Assembly: GCA_012295225.1 (NCBI GenBank)
Contig: WMKK01000001.1
Location: forward strand, 737,451 to 801,450
Length of the DNA: 64,000 bases
Source: Ostreococcus mediterraneus
Lineage: Eukaryota > Chlorophyta > Mamiellophyceae > Mamiellales > Bathycoccaceae
Direction of reading: 5' to 3'
Below are positions 49,717-63,022 of this stretch, one piece after another. The notes under the pieces are model-generated. The model was not told where the DNA came from and ran no database searches. It saw nothing but the letters and a program-made list of their open reading frames with translations. The position numbers and the translations under genes are program-made. Position 1 is the first letter of the stretch. The number at the start of each line of letters is the position of its first letter.

Positions 49717-50973
49717 TTAAATGCCGCGGAAGACTGGATTTGCTCGTACGATTGACGCGCCGTATTCTTCATAGTCAGCCTTGGTGTGACAACTGGCGTA
49801 AAATCCAGGCGTTGACGCGAGTACGCTTCCTCCAAACCACACCGCCGCGCGCTGCATGTGATGCGTGACGACTTCAACGTCAACTTCAGTGCCTGCTAAT
49901 GTACTACCCTTCGCGGTGGCTGCGTTGCGACCGTCAACGAGACGCTTAACATCTCTTTTAATGCGCTTGCCAAAACCTTTGAACATCGTGCTCCCGCCCG
50001 AAAGCACGATGTTTCCGTACAAGTTGCGTCGAGTATCAATCGGTGCAGATGCAATGGCCTGATGCACGAGCTCCGGCAAAGGCGTGATGTAATCCGAGGA
50101 GTAAATTTCTGGTTGGAAGAATACTTCTGGGGCGAGAAAACGCTCGTAGCCGATATCTGCCGTCCATGAGTCGCCTGTCTTTCCTCGTACGCCGTGCATT
50201 TGAACTATGTATTCATTCGGCATGCGCTCGTGCAACACGAATTCTTTCGCCACATCTTTGCACACATACCCGTAATCTTCCTTCACTCGTCGTGCCACAT
50301 CCATGGCTTGCTCTGGAGGCACGCGCTCGCCTCGTTCCCGCATGAGATACTGCACAAACGTCGTTAAATCCCGCCCCGCGAGCGGCACGCTCTTAATAGA
50401 ACTCCCTAGCACGTAACCATCACTCACTGGAATCACGTGCGTGACGCCATCTCCAATATCAATCACCGTCCCCGTTAACGCTGATGCGTACTGGTTTTGT
50501 TTCTTGCTCGCAATGGACGCCGCGAGCGCCAACACCGCTTGCACGCCAATGTACAATCCCGGGACGTTGAACGACTCAAACATCACCTCCGCCGTGTACT
50601 CCCGATTCTCCGGCGGGTTCAGCGGTGGCTCAGTAAGCAAAAAGTAATGCTCCTCGGGGTCACATTTTAAATACTGACACATCGACGCTTGCCAAAACTT
50701 CTCCATCATTTCCCAATTCTCCACCTGCCCGTGTCGAATCGGCCACATCACATCCCTCGACCCCGCCATCGCCATCGCCTCGTCTCCAATCACGAAATCC
50801 AAATCATCCATCACACCTCTCATCGACCCCGCCGCACCGTTCGTCGACGACGTCGCATTCACCGCCACACACGTGGGAATCATGTGCGTCGGTTCAACGT
50901 TTTTCGCAAATCCCATCTTCGTGTACCCCGTGCCGTTGTCGATCACCACCGCCGGTCTCGACGTGGGATCCAT
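49717..50973 (-). CDS. ARP3: Actin-related protein 3 (Arp2/3 complex)
   Basis: 418 residues from the ATG at 50973, the canonical length. It is colinear with Arp3: [116 protein letters not shown] and [14 protein letters not shown]. Arp3 with Arp2 forms the seed from which the Arp2/3 complex nucleates branched actin. ATP-site motifs are intact. Specific Arp3 residues ([20 protein letters not shown]) separate it from actin and Arp2. Confidence 0.95.
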   Translation of the reverse strand: MDPTSRPAVVIDNGTGYTKMGFAKNVEPTHMIPTCVAVNATSSTNGAAGSMRGVMDDLDFVIGDEAMAMAGSRDVMWPIRHGQVENWEMMEKFWQASMCQYLKCDPEEHYFLLTEPPLNPPENREYTAEVMFESFNVPGLYIGVQAVLALAASIASKKQNQYASALTGTVIDIGDGVTHVIPVSDGYVLGSSIKSVPLAGRDLTTFVQYLMRERGERVPPEQAMDVARRVKEDYGYVCKDVAKEFVLHERMPNEYIVQMHGVRGKTGDSWTADIGYERFLAPEVFFQPEIYSSDYITPLPELVHQAIASAPIDTRRNLYGNIVLSGGSTMFKGFGKRIKRDVKRLVDGRNAATAKGSTLAGTEVDVEVVTHHMQRAAVWFGGSVLASTPGFYASCHTKADYEEYGASIVRANPVFRGI

Positions 50974-51137
50974 GGCGACTGGAAGAAATGATTATCACGC
51001 GCGCTCCGTGCGTCTCGTCGTCGTCGCCAGCGATCTCGTCGTCGATCGATCGATGTCAATCGAATGCGGGGCGCATTCTGACGCTGAAGTCGCGATCGAT
51101 CGCGTCGTCGCCCACAGTGTGCGACGCGCGACGCGCC

Positions 51138-51557
51138 ATGTTCCGTAACGCCGAAAAGCTGCAACGCGCGCTGGCAAAGATGCCCGCGGCGGCGATGGCG
51201 TCGGTGAATCCCGCGAACGGGCGGTTTCGCGCGCCGGAGTTCAGCGGCCGCGTCGTCGCAGAGCTGCGCAAGGCGTGCGTCGCTGCGGGCGTGCCGTGGA
51301 CGCACGATCGCGCGCGTGGGGTGGAGAAAACGATCGCTCGCGCGCCAAAGGGGCATAAGCACGATCGCGAGAAGCCGCTTCGCGAGGCGAAGATCGCGGC
51401 GGCGATGGCCAAGCAGCCGGAAATCGTGGCGGCGTTTAGGGCGAGGCAAAAGACGAAAGCCAAGGGACTGGAGAAGGTTTGGGATGATTTCGTGCTGACG
51501 AAGCGCGAACGGACGCTGAAGATTCGATTGCAAGATATGGCGGGTGGTGGGAAGTGA
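51138..51557 (+). CDS. Small basic protein, possibly mitochondrial ribosomal protein mL59-like
   Basis: 139 residues from the ATG at 51138; an in-frame ATG at 50988 would give 189 residues with a presequence-like start but leaves only 14 bases to the ARP3 ATG. The N terminus MFRNAEKLQRALAKM is amphipathic and mitochondrial-like. The core NPANGRFRAPEFSGRVVAEL resembles the NP-x-GRW-x-P-x-YS-x-R-x-A-L region I associate with mL59-type mitoribosomal proteins. The rest is Lys/Arg-rich helix. The assignment is tentative. It is divergent from ARP3. Confidence 0.5.
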   Translation: MFRNAEKLQRALAKMPAAAMASVNPANGRFRAPEFSGRVVAELRKACVAAGVPWTHDRARGVEKTIARAPKGHKHDREKPLREAKIAAAMAKQPEIVAAFRARQKTKAKGLEKVWDDFVLTKRERTLKIRLQDMAGGGK

Positions 51558-51694
51558 TCGCGCGCGGTTGCGGTGGCGCGGGTATGGGGGTTGTGTGCGA
51601 GCGCGTCGCGCGAACGCGCGAGGCGTCGAGCGAGACCTAGGTAGCGACGGTAGGATTTCTAGCTAAAATTGTATTATTTGATGACAACGAAAAT

Positions 51695-53690
51695 CTAAAA
51701 CGTGAGCGGCTCAGCGGGTTTGATGGTCCAGAGACTACCCTTGGACGTGCACAAGTCGCTCAAGACTTTGGTGTAGGTATGCTGGCTCGGCGCGCTGCCG
51801 CCGGCGCGCGCGTCGATGATGTCGGAGCGCTTGACGACGCCGCCTTGCTGGTACAATAATCCCAAAATCTTCAACCGAAGGGGATCAATCGCGGGATCAC
51901 CGACGGAAACTAACACACAAATACCCTCTATGCACGCCATTTCGCCATTGAACATACCGAGGAGCTCAGCTTGGCGGAAAAAGGCGCACGCGGCGATATC
52001 TGGCGCTTGCGTCAGCAAAAAGCGACGGATATCCGCCAAACTCAAATGCGTCTTGTCCTCGAATCTAGAAAGCACCAACGTTCGTACGGTGGTAAGACGG
52101 ATTTGCGAAATATGCGGTGGCGTCATTGGGATCACGAGATCGTTGCCTTGAAGAGTGACGTCGAGCGATGGTGCCAAGGCGAGCCAGGACTCCATCTCGC
52201 GTTCGGCGACGTCGGGAAATTCTGCTAAGAATGACTCATCCGTGAGGTCATTGAATTCCCATCCGTCAGCGGTGCTTCCATATCCTCGCGGAGCAGAGAG
52301 TTCGGCGAGAATATCACGTCGCATTTTTACCAAAGCTGAATCGTTTTGGCCGTTACGCTTCGTACACGGGGATACTAATTCTGGTTTGACGTTGCGCGTT
52401 CGGGCAAACTGAAACAACGCCGAATCGCGCATATTCTCCCACGTCACATCGCCGTCGCATCGAAGCGTGGATTTGGCGACCCATACGCCTTGAACTAAGT
52501 GTGCACTATCTTGAATCACGCGAATCAATTGCTCAAGCGCGACTGGTTCGGTGACAAATTGACGAATTCGGCTAAACTTCATGCACGACTTTTGTCCCAT
52601 GGCGAACAACGCGCGGATACGACGCTCCAATGGTAACGCCGCGAGTTGCGATTTACTCAGGCCACTGCCATCGCCAAGACTATTTGCATCATCTGCGCCA
52701 GCATCTGAGCGTTTATTTCCACTCACGGGGCACATCACATCGAGGTACTCTCGCGCAGTCACAGCCTTACCGCACGCTTCTCCGTGCGCCGTCGTCATCG
52801 CCTCCTTCAACGTCGCCGCCGCGCTTTCGCCCGGCATAACGGGACGTAGAGGCACCCACGGCTCTTCCGATTCTTTCTGTCGTAAATACGCATGCGAATG
52901 TAAACGAATTTCTGTCTGTCGCGCCGTTTCGCGGCGTCTGACTTGCACCTGAAGCGGCAACATGCGCTCCTCCTCGTCTTGCATTTCTTGCATTTCTCTC
53001 GCCGCGGCGTCGTTGGGTTTATTCGCGCTATCCACCGCATCTAAATGCTGTAAACTCGGTCGCATTTGATACACCGAGTCTACAGGAGTCAAATACAACG
53101 ACCCATTATGCATGGTGCCCACGACCACGCCCCCACCGTGCGCATCAGTCTTCGCGCTCGAAGACGCCAAGAGCAACGAAGAAATTTGCGCGTGCTCAGG
53201 CGCGAGCTCATCTCTATTCATCCCGCGACCATGCACTGGTATCTTCATCTCAAGCTTCCGCATCCCTGATTTATACCGCACAGATTCTAATTCATCGATA
53301 TTATACGGCCGTTCGGGTGGTCGCAGTGGATACTACGCGTCGAAACGTCGTCAGTCTTCCCGCGTCCTTGCGCGCTCCGCGTCTAAACAACCGCGCACAC
53401 ATCGTCGTCGTCATCACGCATATGCGCACGCACCTGCAACAGCGTCAACTCTTTACCGTCATCATCGCGCGTGACGTGGTTAAAGTACACGGGAATCGTC
53501 TCCACGACGCTGCGCGCGATGAAAAAGCACCAGGGGCGCAACCCCCGGCGGCGGTGGTCGTCAGTGGCGGCTCCAACGCGTCACGCGGCGCGAGCGACGT
53601 CGAACGGGACGCGCGCGAGTGCGATGACGACGTGACGTACGGATTATCGTCGTCGAGTTCGGGTTTGACTTCGCCGCGCAGCGTGGGCAT
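51695..53690 (-). CDS. RPC5: RNA polymerase III subunit RPC5 (POLR3E)
   Basis: Three exons, 53690-53641, 53509-53434, 53332-51695, with introns of 131 and 101 nt (donors GTACGT and GTGCGT; both with ACTGACG-type branches); 587 residues. The joined N terminus reads MPTLRGEVKPELDDDNPVVE, then IPVYFNHV, KELTLLQYPLRPPERPYN and VRYKSGMRKLEMKIPV, which is the dimerisation fold of RPC5. Farther on are SLYLTPVDSVYQMRPSLQHL and several winged-helix-like segments toward the C terminus. RPC5 pairs with RPC4 and stabilises Pol III initiation and termination on tRNA and 5S genes. Without these small 5' exons the frame begins mid-domain with no ATG, so the splice model is well supported. Confidence 0.9.
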
Positions 53691-53856
53691 GGTGCGGCGC
53701 GGTGCGTTGTGGAGCTCGGGCTGGCGCGCGGCGTCGAGGTTTGTCCAGTCGACGGAGGCGCGCGCGTTGAAGCATTTGGTGATGTGTAGACGCGATGCGG
53801 GATGGATATAACGTACATGATGGTGTGAAATATACAAAACAAGCATGATGAAATGT

Positions 53857-55495
53857 CTAGCGATGGGCGGTGGCGACGTCGGGGATGGCGGCGGCGACGG
53901 AGCGCATGTTTGTAAATCTGGAGGAGACGGCGAGAGCGAATTCGTCTCGGGCCAATGTGTTGGGTATGTTTGCCGTTGAGAGCGCGCGAAGGGCGGCGAT
54001 GCGAAGATCGCGTGCCTGTGAGTTGCGTTCGGGTTCGAAGCACAAATCTTTGCGTAATTTGACATGATTAGCGACGGCATTGGCAAACCAATCGCGTTTG
54101 GCGAGCGCCGCGATGAGGCGGTACATCTGACAACGCTGTTCGTCAAAATGGCTCGCCTTGACAGCGAGTACGGCGTACACACGATCCTCAATCGTGCTAC
54201 TTTTACCACACGCATCAAAGCATGCATTTTTAATGATTTCTTCACAGACGTCGTCCAGGACGGTGGCGTCGTCGCCTCGCGCGACACCGCAAATGTTTGC
54301 CAACGAACACAATGCAGACATTTGTGCGTCGCCAGTGCCCTTGAACGCACCGTACGCGATACTATCTATTATCATCGCCAGCTTTGGCACGACATTCACC
54401 GTTAATGCTTTCGATTTCGTGCACATTTGTCCTAGAGCATCAAAGACGCTTGATCGAAGGCTTCTTTCGCCGGTCTCAAAGAACTCGGAAAACATGTCAC
54501 ACATCTTTAGCACGAGTCCATCATCCGCGTCTATCGTTGCTCCAGCGACGCGACCACATATACCTATACTGATAGCACGAACCGCAGGGTCTGTGTCTGT
54601 ATGCTTCGTGATGCGAAGTAACGCGTCTGCGACGCCGCGCGATGTAAAGAGGCTCACCGCTGCTGGATATTTCTCAGCCAAAAGCGCAAGATTTTCGAGC
54701 GCCACGCACGATGCGAGCTCATCGTGCTTGTCACGCTCGATATCTGCAACCAAACGCTCAATGTATCCAGAATTGAACACTGACTGCGCGATTTCGTCAC
54801 CAAACTTCATGAGGTCTTGTAAAATGCAGACGCCGCGCGCGCGCGGCACCATCTCTTCATCAGTGAATACATCCCGGCTGACGGCATCAATCACGGATTG
54901 CGTGCACTCGGGCATCCGCGTGCATATCGCCAATAACGCCTTACGCGCATTTTCAGACGACGTTAGCGTATCGTCTCTAAACAGCAACATTAAAGACGCG
55001 AGCCACGTCTCCACGCGCGCCTTAAACCCATCCAACGAACGCGCCTTCTCCAAAAGCATCTGCACCAGCGCGCACGTCATCTCCCGCACACGCGCATGCG
55101 GGCATCTAAATCCGCCCTCGACGTAAGCGTCCTCGTTGATGAGTTCTTCCAACGCCTTCAACGCCGCGGGTGAACGCGCCAACTTTTCCATGTACGCGCA
55201 CAACGCATCCATCTCGCCCTCATCCGCCGAAGGCAACGTGTTGAAGGCGTACCGCCAAGAATACTGACGCAGTATGTCCTCGCACACCGCTTCACTGCGC
55301 ATCGTACACACATCCGTCAGTCAACGCGCAGAGCAACATCATCATCAACAACAACATAACAGTAGTCATCAGCTCCCGCGTCGCATCGCGTCGCGCGCCG
55401 CACCTCGGTTGCCCCGGAACGTCCGCGACATCGCGCGCGAGTTCCATGAACGCCTCGCGTCGCGCGCGCGCGCCGCCAGCGTCGGTGCGATCCAT
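53857..55495 (-). CDS. PSMD5: PSMD5-like armadillo/HEAT protein (26S proteasome assembly)
   Basis: Two exons, 55495-55404 and 55294-53857, with a 109-nt intron (donor GTGCGG, branch GACTGACGG, acceptor GCGCAG); 509 residues, against 504 in human PSMD5. Without the splice the first ATG would be 55302, giving 481 residues. The protein is a chain of helical ARM/HEAT repeats; the C-terminal region (YRLIAALAKRDWFANAVANH, then DLRIAALRAL) aligns with the PSMD5/S5b C terminus. PSMD5 chaperones assembly of the proteasome base and blocks premature 20S docking. The family is fast-evolving, so the name is a fair but not certain call. Confidence 0.65.
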
Positions 55496-55552
55496 CTCGC
55501 GTCGCGTCGCCGTCTCACGACTTCACTCGTCTCCACGCGCGACGAAACCACC

Positions 55553-56794
55553 ATGCGCGCGCCCGCCCCGCATCGCGGTCGCCGTCGTCGATCGCGCGCA
55601 CGCGTCGCGAACATCGTCGCGTGCGCAGCGATGCTCGCATTCGCCTGCGCGCGCGGTGCGCGCGCGTTCGACGACGCGTGGCTCGATGGCATCGACGACG
55701 AGTTTGACGACGAGGCCGCGGGGGCGCCACCGGCGATGGTGTCGAACGACGACGACGCGCGACGACGACGCGTCGATGCGTACGTGAGCGAGGACGTCGA
55801 TGCGTTCATGGATGCGTTCGATGACGACGACGAGGACGGGATGGAGGCGGAGATACGGGCGTTGATGCGGGAGATGGCTGACGGGATTCAAACGACGACG
55901 ACGCGCGAGGCCGACGAGGATTCGGACGTCGTCGATGCGTCGGAGGATGTCGAGACCGTCGCTGCTGTCGATGTTCATGACGACGATGTCATGGACGGTG
56001 TCGCGGAGGTTGCGGAGGAGACGACGGTGGAGGTTGTGCCTGTCCCGGAAGTTGAGGAGGTTGAGGAGGACGAGGCTGTTGACGTCGGCGACGCGCGAGA
56101 CGACGATGTCGCCATCGCTGAAGAAGTCGCAGAAACTGATAATGTTGTTGATGACGATGATGACGCCGATGATCGTGCTGTTGATGATGCTGAAGTCATC
56201 GTTGAGGAGGATGGTGGCGAAGAGGAAGGTGGCGAAGAGGAAGGTGGCGCGGGCGCGGACGACGTCGACGAAGGCGCCGCGCAAGTCGTTGAAGTTGTTG
56301 AAACAACTGAGGGCGTTGATGAAGAACATGCGGACGTGGACGGGAGAGATACCGACCCAAATCAACGCCGCGGTTTGTTGGGTAATTTATTTTCGAGGTT
56401 TGGCGCGCCGGATGAAGAATCAATCGAAGACGACTCGGCTGGCGTGGTCTCCGTCGAAGCAGAGGAGCCAGAGTTTGTGGAAGAGCCTGTCGTGGCGATT
56501 CCTGAAGTAGCCATCGTGAGCGTCGAGGAGAAAGAGCCCGAACAAGTTGAAGTAGTTCCAGTGCCCATTCCCGAACCAGTCAAGGAGATTCCGCGAGCAG
56601 AGCCGACGAAGGCTCCCGATGCGCAAATTGAAGAGACAGCGAGACGAAAACTCTTGGAGGCGCAGCAACAAGCGGCATCTGTTCCCGCACATCAACCGGT
56701 TCACCAAGCTTCAGAAACTATTTATGTCGGCAATTACTGGAAACGAGCAAATCCGTATCATAAAGGTCCACGCGTGAAAGTCGTAGACGCGTGA
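55553..56794 (+). CDS. Acidic secretory-pathway protein, unknown
   Basis: 413 residues from the ATG at 55553. A strongly basic N-terminal region precedes a hydrophobic signal-peptide-like core (VANIVACAAMLAFACARGARA, about 18-38). Then come about 300 residues dominated by Asp, Glu and Val, including an imperfect tandem (GEEEGGEEEGG) and poly-Asp runs. The last 50 residues are different and less acidic: ARRKLLEAQQQAAS, then ETIYVGNYWKRANPYHKGPR, basic and Tyr-rich, perhaps the functional part. No known domain. Possible roles include calcium binding in the lumen or a cell-surface scaly matrix (speculative). It is divergent from the PSMD5-like gene, 57 bases between ATGs. Confidence 0.6.
   Translation: MRAPAPHRGRRRRSRARVANIVACAAMLAFACARGARAFDDAWLDGIDDEFDDEAAGAPPAMVSNDDDARRRRVDAYVSEDVDAFMDAFDDDDEDGMEAEIRALMREMADGIQTTTTREADEDSDVVDASEDVETVAAVDVHDDDVMDGVAEVAEETTVEVVPVPEVEEVEEDEAVDVGDARDDDVAIAEEVAETDNVVDDDDDADDRAVDDAEVIVEEDGGEEEGGEEEGGAGADDVDEGAAQVVEVVETTEGVDEEHADVDGRDTDPNQRRGLLGNLFSRFGAPDEESIEDDSAGVVSVEAEEPEFVEEPVVAIPEVAIVSVEEKEPEQVEVVPVPIPEPVKEIPRAEPTKAPDAQIEETARRKLLEAQQQAASVPAHQPVHQASETIYVGNYWKRANPYHKGPRVKVVDA
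56215..56247. repeat. 15-base coding tandem repeat (GAAGGTGGCGAAGAG)
   Basis: Two full copies and a partial third. It encodes the Glu/Gly pentapeptide repeat of the acidic secretory protein and is likely unstable in copy number. Confidence 0.7.
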
Positions 56795-56898
56795 GCGAGC
56801 GAGCGGCGGCGTGATTTTAATTGTAAGAATATTTTGTGTTCATCACATCCAACGCGTGCGTTAAGTTACTTTGACCGAAAACCGTCTACGCAGAGAAC

Positions 56899-60020
<3,122 letters not shown>

Positions 60021-60114
60021 GGTGCAACGTCGTCTCGCGCGTCGTCGTGTGTCGCTCGACGACGCGCGCTTTTCCCCCTGTTTGAAGTTTTGGAGGGACT
60101 CTGAGGGACAGAAC

Positions 60115-60129
60115 GACCAATTACGACTC
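60115..60129 (+). promoter_or_regulatory. Candidate CCAAT-type promoter element
   Basis: GACCAATTACGACTC, 95 bases upstream of the beta-tubulin ATG and on the opposite strand to the gene; near copy of the element at 57927. Confidence 0.35.
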
Positions 60130-60204
60130 GGGAAACACTCAACCAGAAAATTCAAAGTTGGACCACATGACAGGTGGGACGCCTCGAGTTACAACGCCGC
60201 GGAG

Positions 60205-61221
60205 CTACGGCGACGGGTATGCGAGTCTAGATGCGCGTAATTGCGCGTGCATGACGAGCGCGGATAAGGCATTGATGATGCCTAACACGATTAACCCACG
60301 TTGGGCACCGGTGAAGACGACGAGGGAGGTGAGGGCGACGAAGACGAAGAGCCGGCCGACGACGGTGCTGGCGTAAAACGCCTCGGCGCCCGAGCCTTTG
60401 GCGTCACCGTATGCGGTGCCGATGTAATATGAGGCGAACGTGAGACATAGTACGCCAAAAACACGAATCCACGCCGCGGCAATGTCCAGAGTGTTGAATA
60501 AGATGGAGAATACCGCGGTTGGGGCGATTAAGAGGAGCGCGCCGGCGACGCCGATGTAGGCGCCGGTGAGATAGGCGCTTCTTCGCGCGCCCTTCCGCGC
60601 TCGCGCTTGCCGTTCGACCGCATCGATGTCGATACCGCTGTGCGTATCGGTACTAATCACTAACTCCCCCTTTTCGACGCGTGCAACTTCGGGAACGTTT
60701 CGTTTCACGCGTTCGTCCACCGCGCCGGCGTAGAGCAAATGCGCCGGAGCGCGCATCGACGCCGCGCCTACGCGCAACACTTCTGGTCGCATATCCATCG
60801 CATGCACGCTCACATCGCGCGCATCATCGCTGTCGACATTAATTTCTACTTCTCCAAGCAATGATCCCCACACGAACACGTCCCCGCGCGCTATAATTCG
60901 CCCATCTCTCGCGACGTCCCCGACGACGACGACGTCGCCGTCGTGTTCGATGACTTCGCCCGCACGCAAAGTCTTCTTTACTAGGAGCGGCGGTTGCTTC
61001 GCCGCGCGCGCGGTCGTCGATGTACGCTCACGAAACGCATCGGCGTCGCCTGCGTAGCGTCCGCGTTCGATCGCCCGCGTCGTCGTCGTCGTCGTCGTCG
61101 AGCGTCTATGCGTTGCGAAATAATAATCACCATCTCCATCAGCTCTTCGTGCGCACGCCTTGCCCGACGCCGATGTCGTGGTTTTCGTCGCTGCGATGCG
61201 TCGCGCCATCGCGCGATGCAT
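60205..61221 (-). CDS. MinC C-terminal-domain protein fused to a four-helix membrane domain
   Basis: 338 residues from the ATG at 61221 (alternatives at 61209 and 61275). The first 75 residues are an Ala/Arg/Thr-rich region fit for plastid import. Residues about 78-180 are the beta-helical MinC C-terminal domain: VKKTLRAGEVIEHDGDVVVV, GDVARDGRIIARGDVFVWGS and LLGEVE, then LLYAGAV. The MinC N-terminal domain, which inhibits FtsZ in bacteria, is absent. Residues about 213-335 hold four hydrophobic helices (YLTGAYIGVAGALLLIAPTA, AWIRVFGVLCLTFASYYIG, STVVGRLFVFVALTSLVVF, GLIVLGIINALSALVM). I infer a plastid membrane protein that may bind MinD or FtsZ in plastid division. This fusion is not one I recognise. 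Confidence 0.75.
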   Translation of the reverse strand: MHRAMARRIAATKTTTSASGKACARRADGDGDYYFATHRRSTTTTTTTRAIERGRYAGDADAFRERTSTTARAAKQPPLLVKKTLRAGEVIEHDGDVVVVGDVARDGRIIARGDVFVWGSLLGEVEINVDSDDARDVSVHAMDMRPEVLRVGAASMRAPAHLLYAGAVDERVKRNVPEVARVEKGELVISTDTHSGIDIDAVERQARARKGARRSAYLTGAYIGVAGALLLIAPTAVFSILFNTLDIAAAWIRVFGVLCLTFASYYIGTAYGDAKGSGAEAFYASTVVGRLFVFVALTSLVVFTGAQRGLIVLGIINALSALVMHAQLRASRLAYPSP

Positions 61222-61507
61222 CGCACCATCGCTCGACGCGCGCGCGGGCGCCGCGGCGCGCGCGAGCGCGGACATGTCGCGCGGCGAAGGGCGCGAGTCG
61301 CGGAGTGTGGAGCCGCAGTGTGCGCCTCGCGTCAGCGCTTCGAGCTCTCGCGCGCACGCACGCACGCTGTCGTCGCGCGCGCGGATTCGGGGCGCGCGTC
61401 GACATTTGCGTCGACCGATCGCGCTCGCCGTCGCCGTCGCGCTCGCCGTCGTCGTCGCACGGGTGGTGCGCTCGCGAAGCGTTGTGGATAGCGACCGAGT
61501 GGCGACG

Positions 61508-63022
61508 ATGACGCGTGACATCGCCCCCGCGACCGCGGCTGACGATGACGCTGCCGCACGGTTCATTCGCGAGCTCGAGTCTGGCGCGCTCGATGGCGTC
61601 ACCACGCTCGATATCGCGGGGTTTGGGCTGGAGAGCCTTCCCGAGAGCTTTGGGCGGCTCTCGCGGCTGGAGACGTTGAACGCGGCGAAGAATAAGCTCA
61701 CGTCGCTCCCGGCGTCGTTTGCGAAACTCACGAATCTGCGCACGGCGTTCTTTTTGGGGAATGCCTTTGAGGAGGTGCCAGAAGTGCTCGGAGAGTTGCC
61801 GAATTTATTTATGTTGTCGTTTAAGTCGAACGCGTTGCGAGCGGTGCCCGAACGCTCGTTGGCGCCGACGTTAGTTTGGTTGATATTGACGGATAATAAG
61901 ATTGAACACTTGCCAGTGTCAATTGGTAAGTGTGTTGGGATGCGTAAACTCATGCTCGCGGGGAATGCGCTTACGGCACTGCCGCATAGCATGGGTGACT
62001 TGGTAAATTTAGAGTTGGTTCGATTGGCGGATAATCAGTTGAAGACGTTTCCGAATTGGTTAATAAAGCTTCAAAAGCTCGCGTGGTTGGCAGTAGCGGC
62101 AAATCCGGCCACGAACGAGAGTGCGACGCGCGCTAAATCGCAAGCAGACGCGGCAAATGTGCCTGTAGTAGATTGGTTAGAATTGGGCGTCGACGAAGAC
62201 GTGCCGCCGCTCGGACGCGGCGCGTCTGGCGCCGTGTACGAAGGCGCGTGGAACGGCAAGAAAGTTGCTGTCAAGGTGTACAGTAGCGCGGCTAAGACAA
62301 GTGATGGACGACCCGAGGACGAGATGACGGCATCGGTGCTCGCTGGAACCACTGAATCGTCGGGTGTGATTAAAACCATTGCTCGATTTACTCGCGGGGA
62401 CTCGCGAGGATTGGTCATGGAATATTTACACCAAGGCCCGTCGTCTAGCGCCGATGAACCACAGTGGAAAAATCTCGCGGATCCTCCGAGCTTCTCAACG
62501 GTGACCCGTGATGTGTACGGTACTGACGTTCGTTTCACCGTCAAGGAAATCTTGGCCATCGCGCACGACATCGGGGGCGCGCTGGTTGATCTCCACCGGC
62601 GAGGCGTCAACCACGGGGACGTATACGGGCACAATATTCTATACGTGCCCGAGTCCCCGGGCGTGAATCCACGAGCGAAATTAGGTGACTTTGGCGCTTC
62701 ATTCTTCTACGACGTTGATCACGAAGCACGCGCGGATTTAATCTTCGCTACCGAGCTCAAAGCGTACGGACATTTGCTCACGGAGCTCGGCTGCCGCCTC
62801 ACCCCGGGCGCGCGCAACGACCAAGACGTGGTCACCATGTTTGACTTTTTGCGCAAATTAGCTTCAAAATGCATCGATGCCCAATGCTCGCGCGCACTTT
62901 TCCCTAGCGCGATCAACGCCTTGGGAGAATACCGCCGCGTCGTCGCCGAAAACGCGCTGCACGTCGACGCGCACGCGCGCGTCCTCGCGCTCGCGCCCTT
63001 CGTCCTCCTCTCCCACCGTTGA
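61508..63022 (+). CDS. LRR protein kinase of bacterial type
   Basis: 504 residues from the ATG at 61508; the frame is open upstream (ATGs at 61196 and 61274), but that part overlaps the divergent gene and is Arg-rich. Seven or so leucine-rich repeats (about 30-215; SLPESFGRLSRLETLNAAKN, LTSLPASFAKLTNLRTAFFL) lead into a kinase domain: G-loop LGRGASGAVYEG near 234, AVK lysine near 252, catalytic loop RGVNHGDVYGHNILY near 366 (HGD in place of HRD, Asp and Asn kept), and GDFGASFFY near 393. HGDxYxHN and DFGAxxxY are the forms I know from bacterial LRR kinases. The catalytic residues look intact. No membrane segment. Confidence 0.8.
   Translation: MTRDIAPATAADDDAAARFIRELESGALDGVTTLDIAGFGLESLPESFGRLSRLETLNAAKNKLTSLPASFAKLTNLRTAFFLGNAFEEVPEVLGELPNLFMLSFKSNALRAVPERSLAPTLVWLILTDNKIEHLPVSIGKCVGMRKLMLAGNALTALPHSMGDLVNLELVRLADNQLKTFPNWLIKLQKLAWLAVAANPATNESATRAKSQADAANVPVVDWLELGVDEDVPPLGRGASGAVYEGAWNGKKVAVKVYSSAAKTSDGRPEDEMTASVLAGTTESSGVIKTIARFTRGDSRGLVMEYLHQGPSSSADEPQWKNLADPPSFSTVTRDVYGTDVRFTVKEILAIAHDIGGALVDLHRRGVNHGDVYGHNILYVPESPGVNPRAKLGDFGASFFYDVDHEARADLIFATELKAYGHLLTELGCRLTPGARNDQDVVTMFDFLRKLASKCIDAQCSRALFPSAINALGEYRRVVAENALHVDAHARVLALAPFVLLSHR

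Noticed and set aside
53857-55302. Unspliced PSMD5-like gene starting at ATG 55302
   Set aside because: That ATG overlaps a strong branch/acceptor pair (GACTGACGG, GCGCAG), and an upstream exon joins in phase and restores the human-like length.
61160-61507. N-terminal extension of the LRR kinase with a hydrophobic patch
   Set aside because: It overlaps the divergent MinC-fusion gene on the other strand and is Arg/Ala-rich as in random GC-rich frames.
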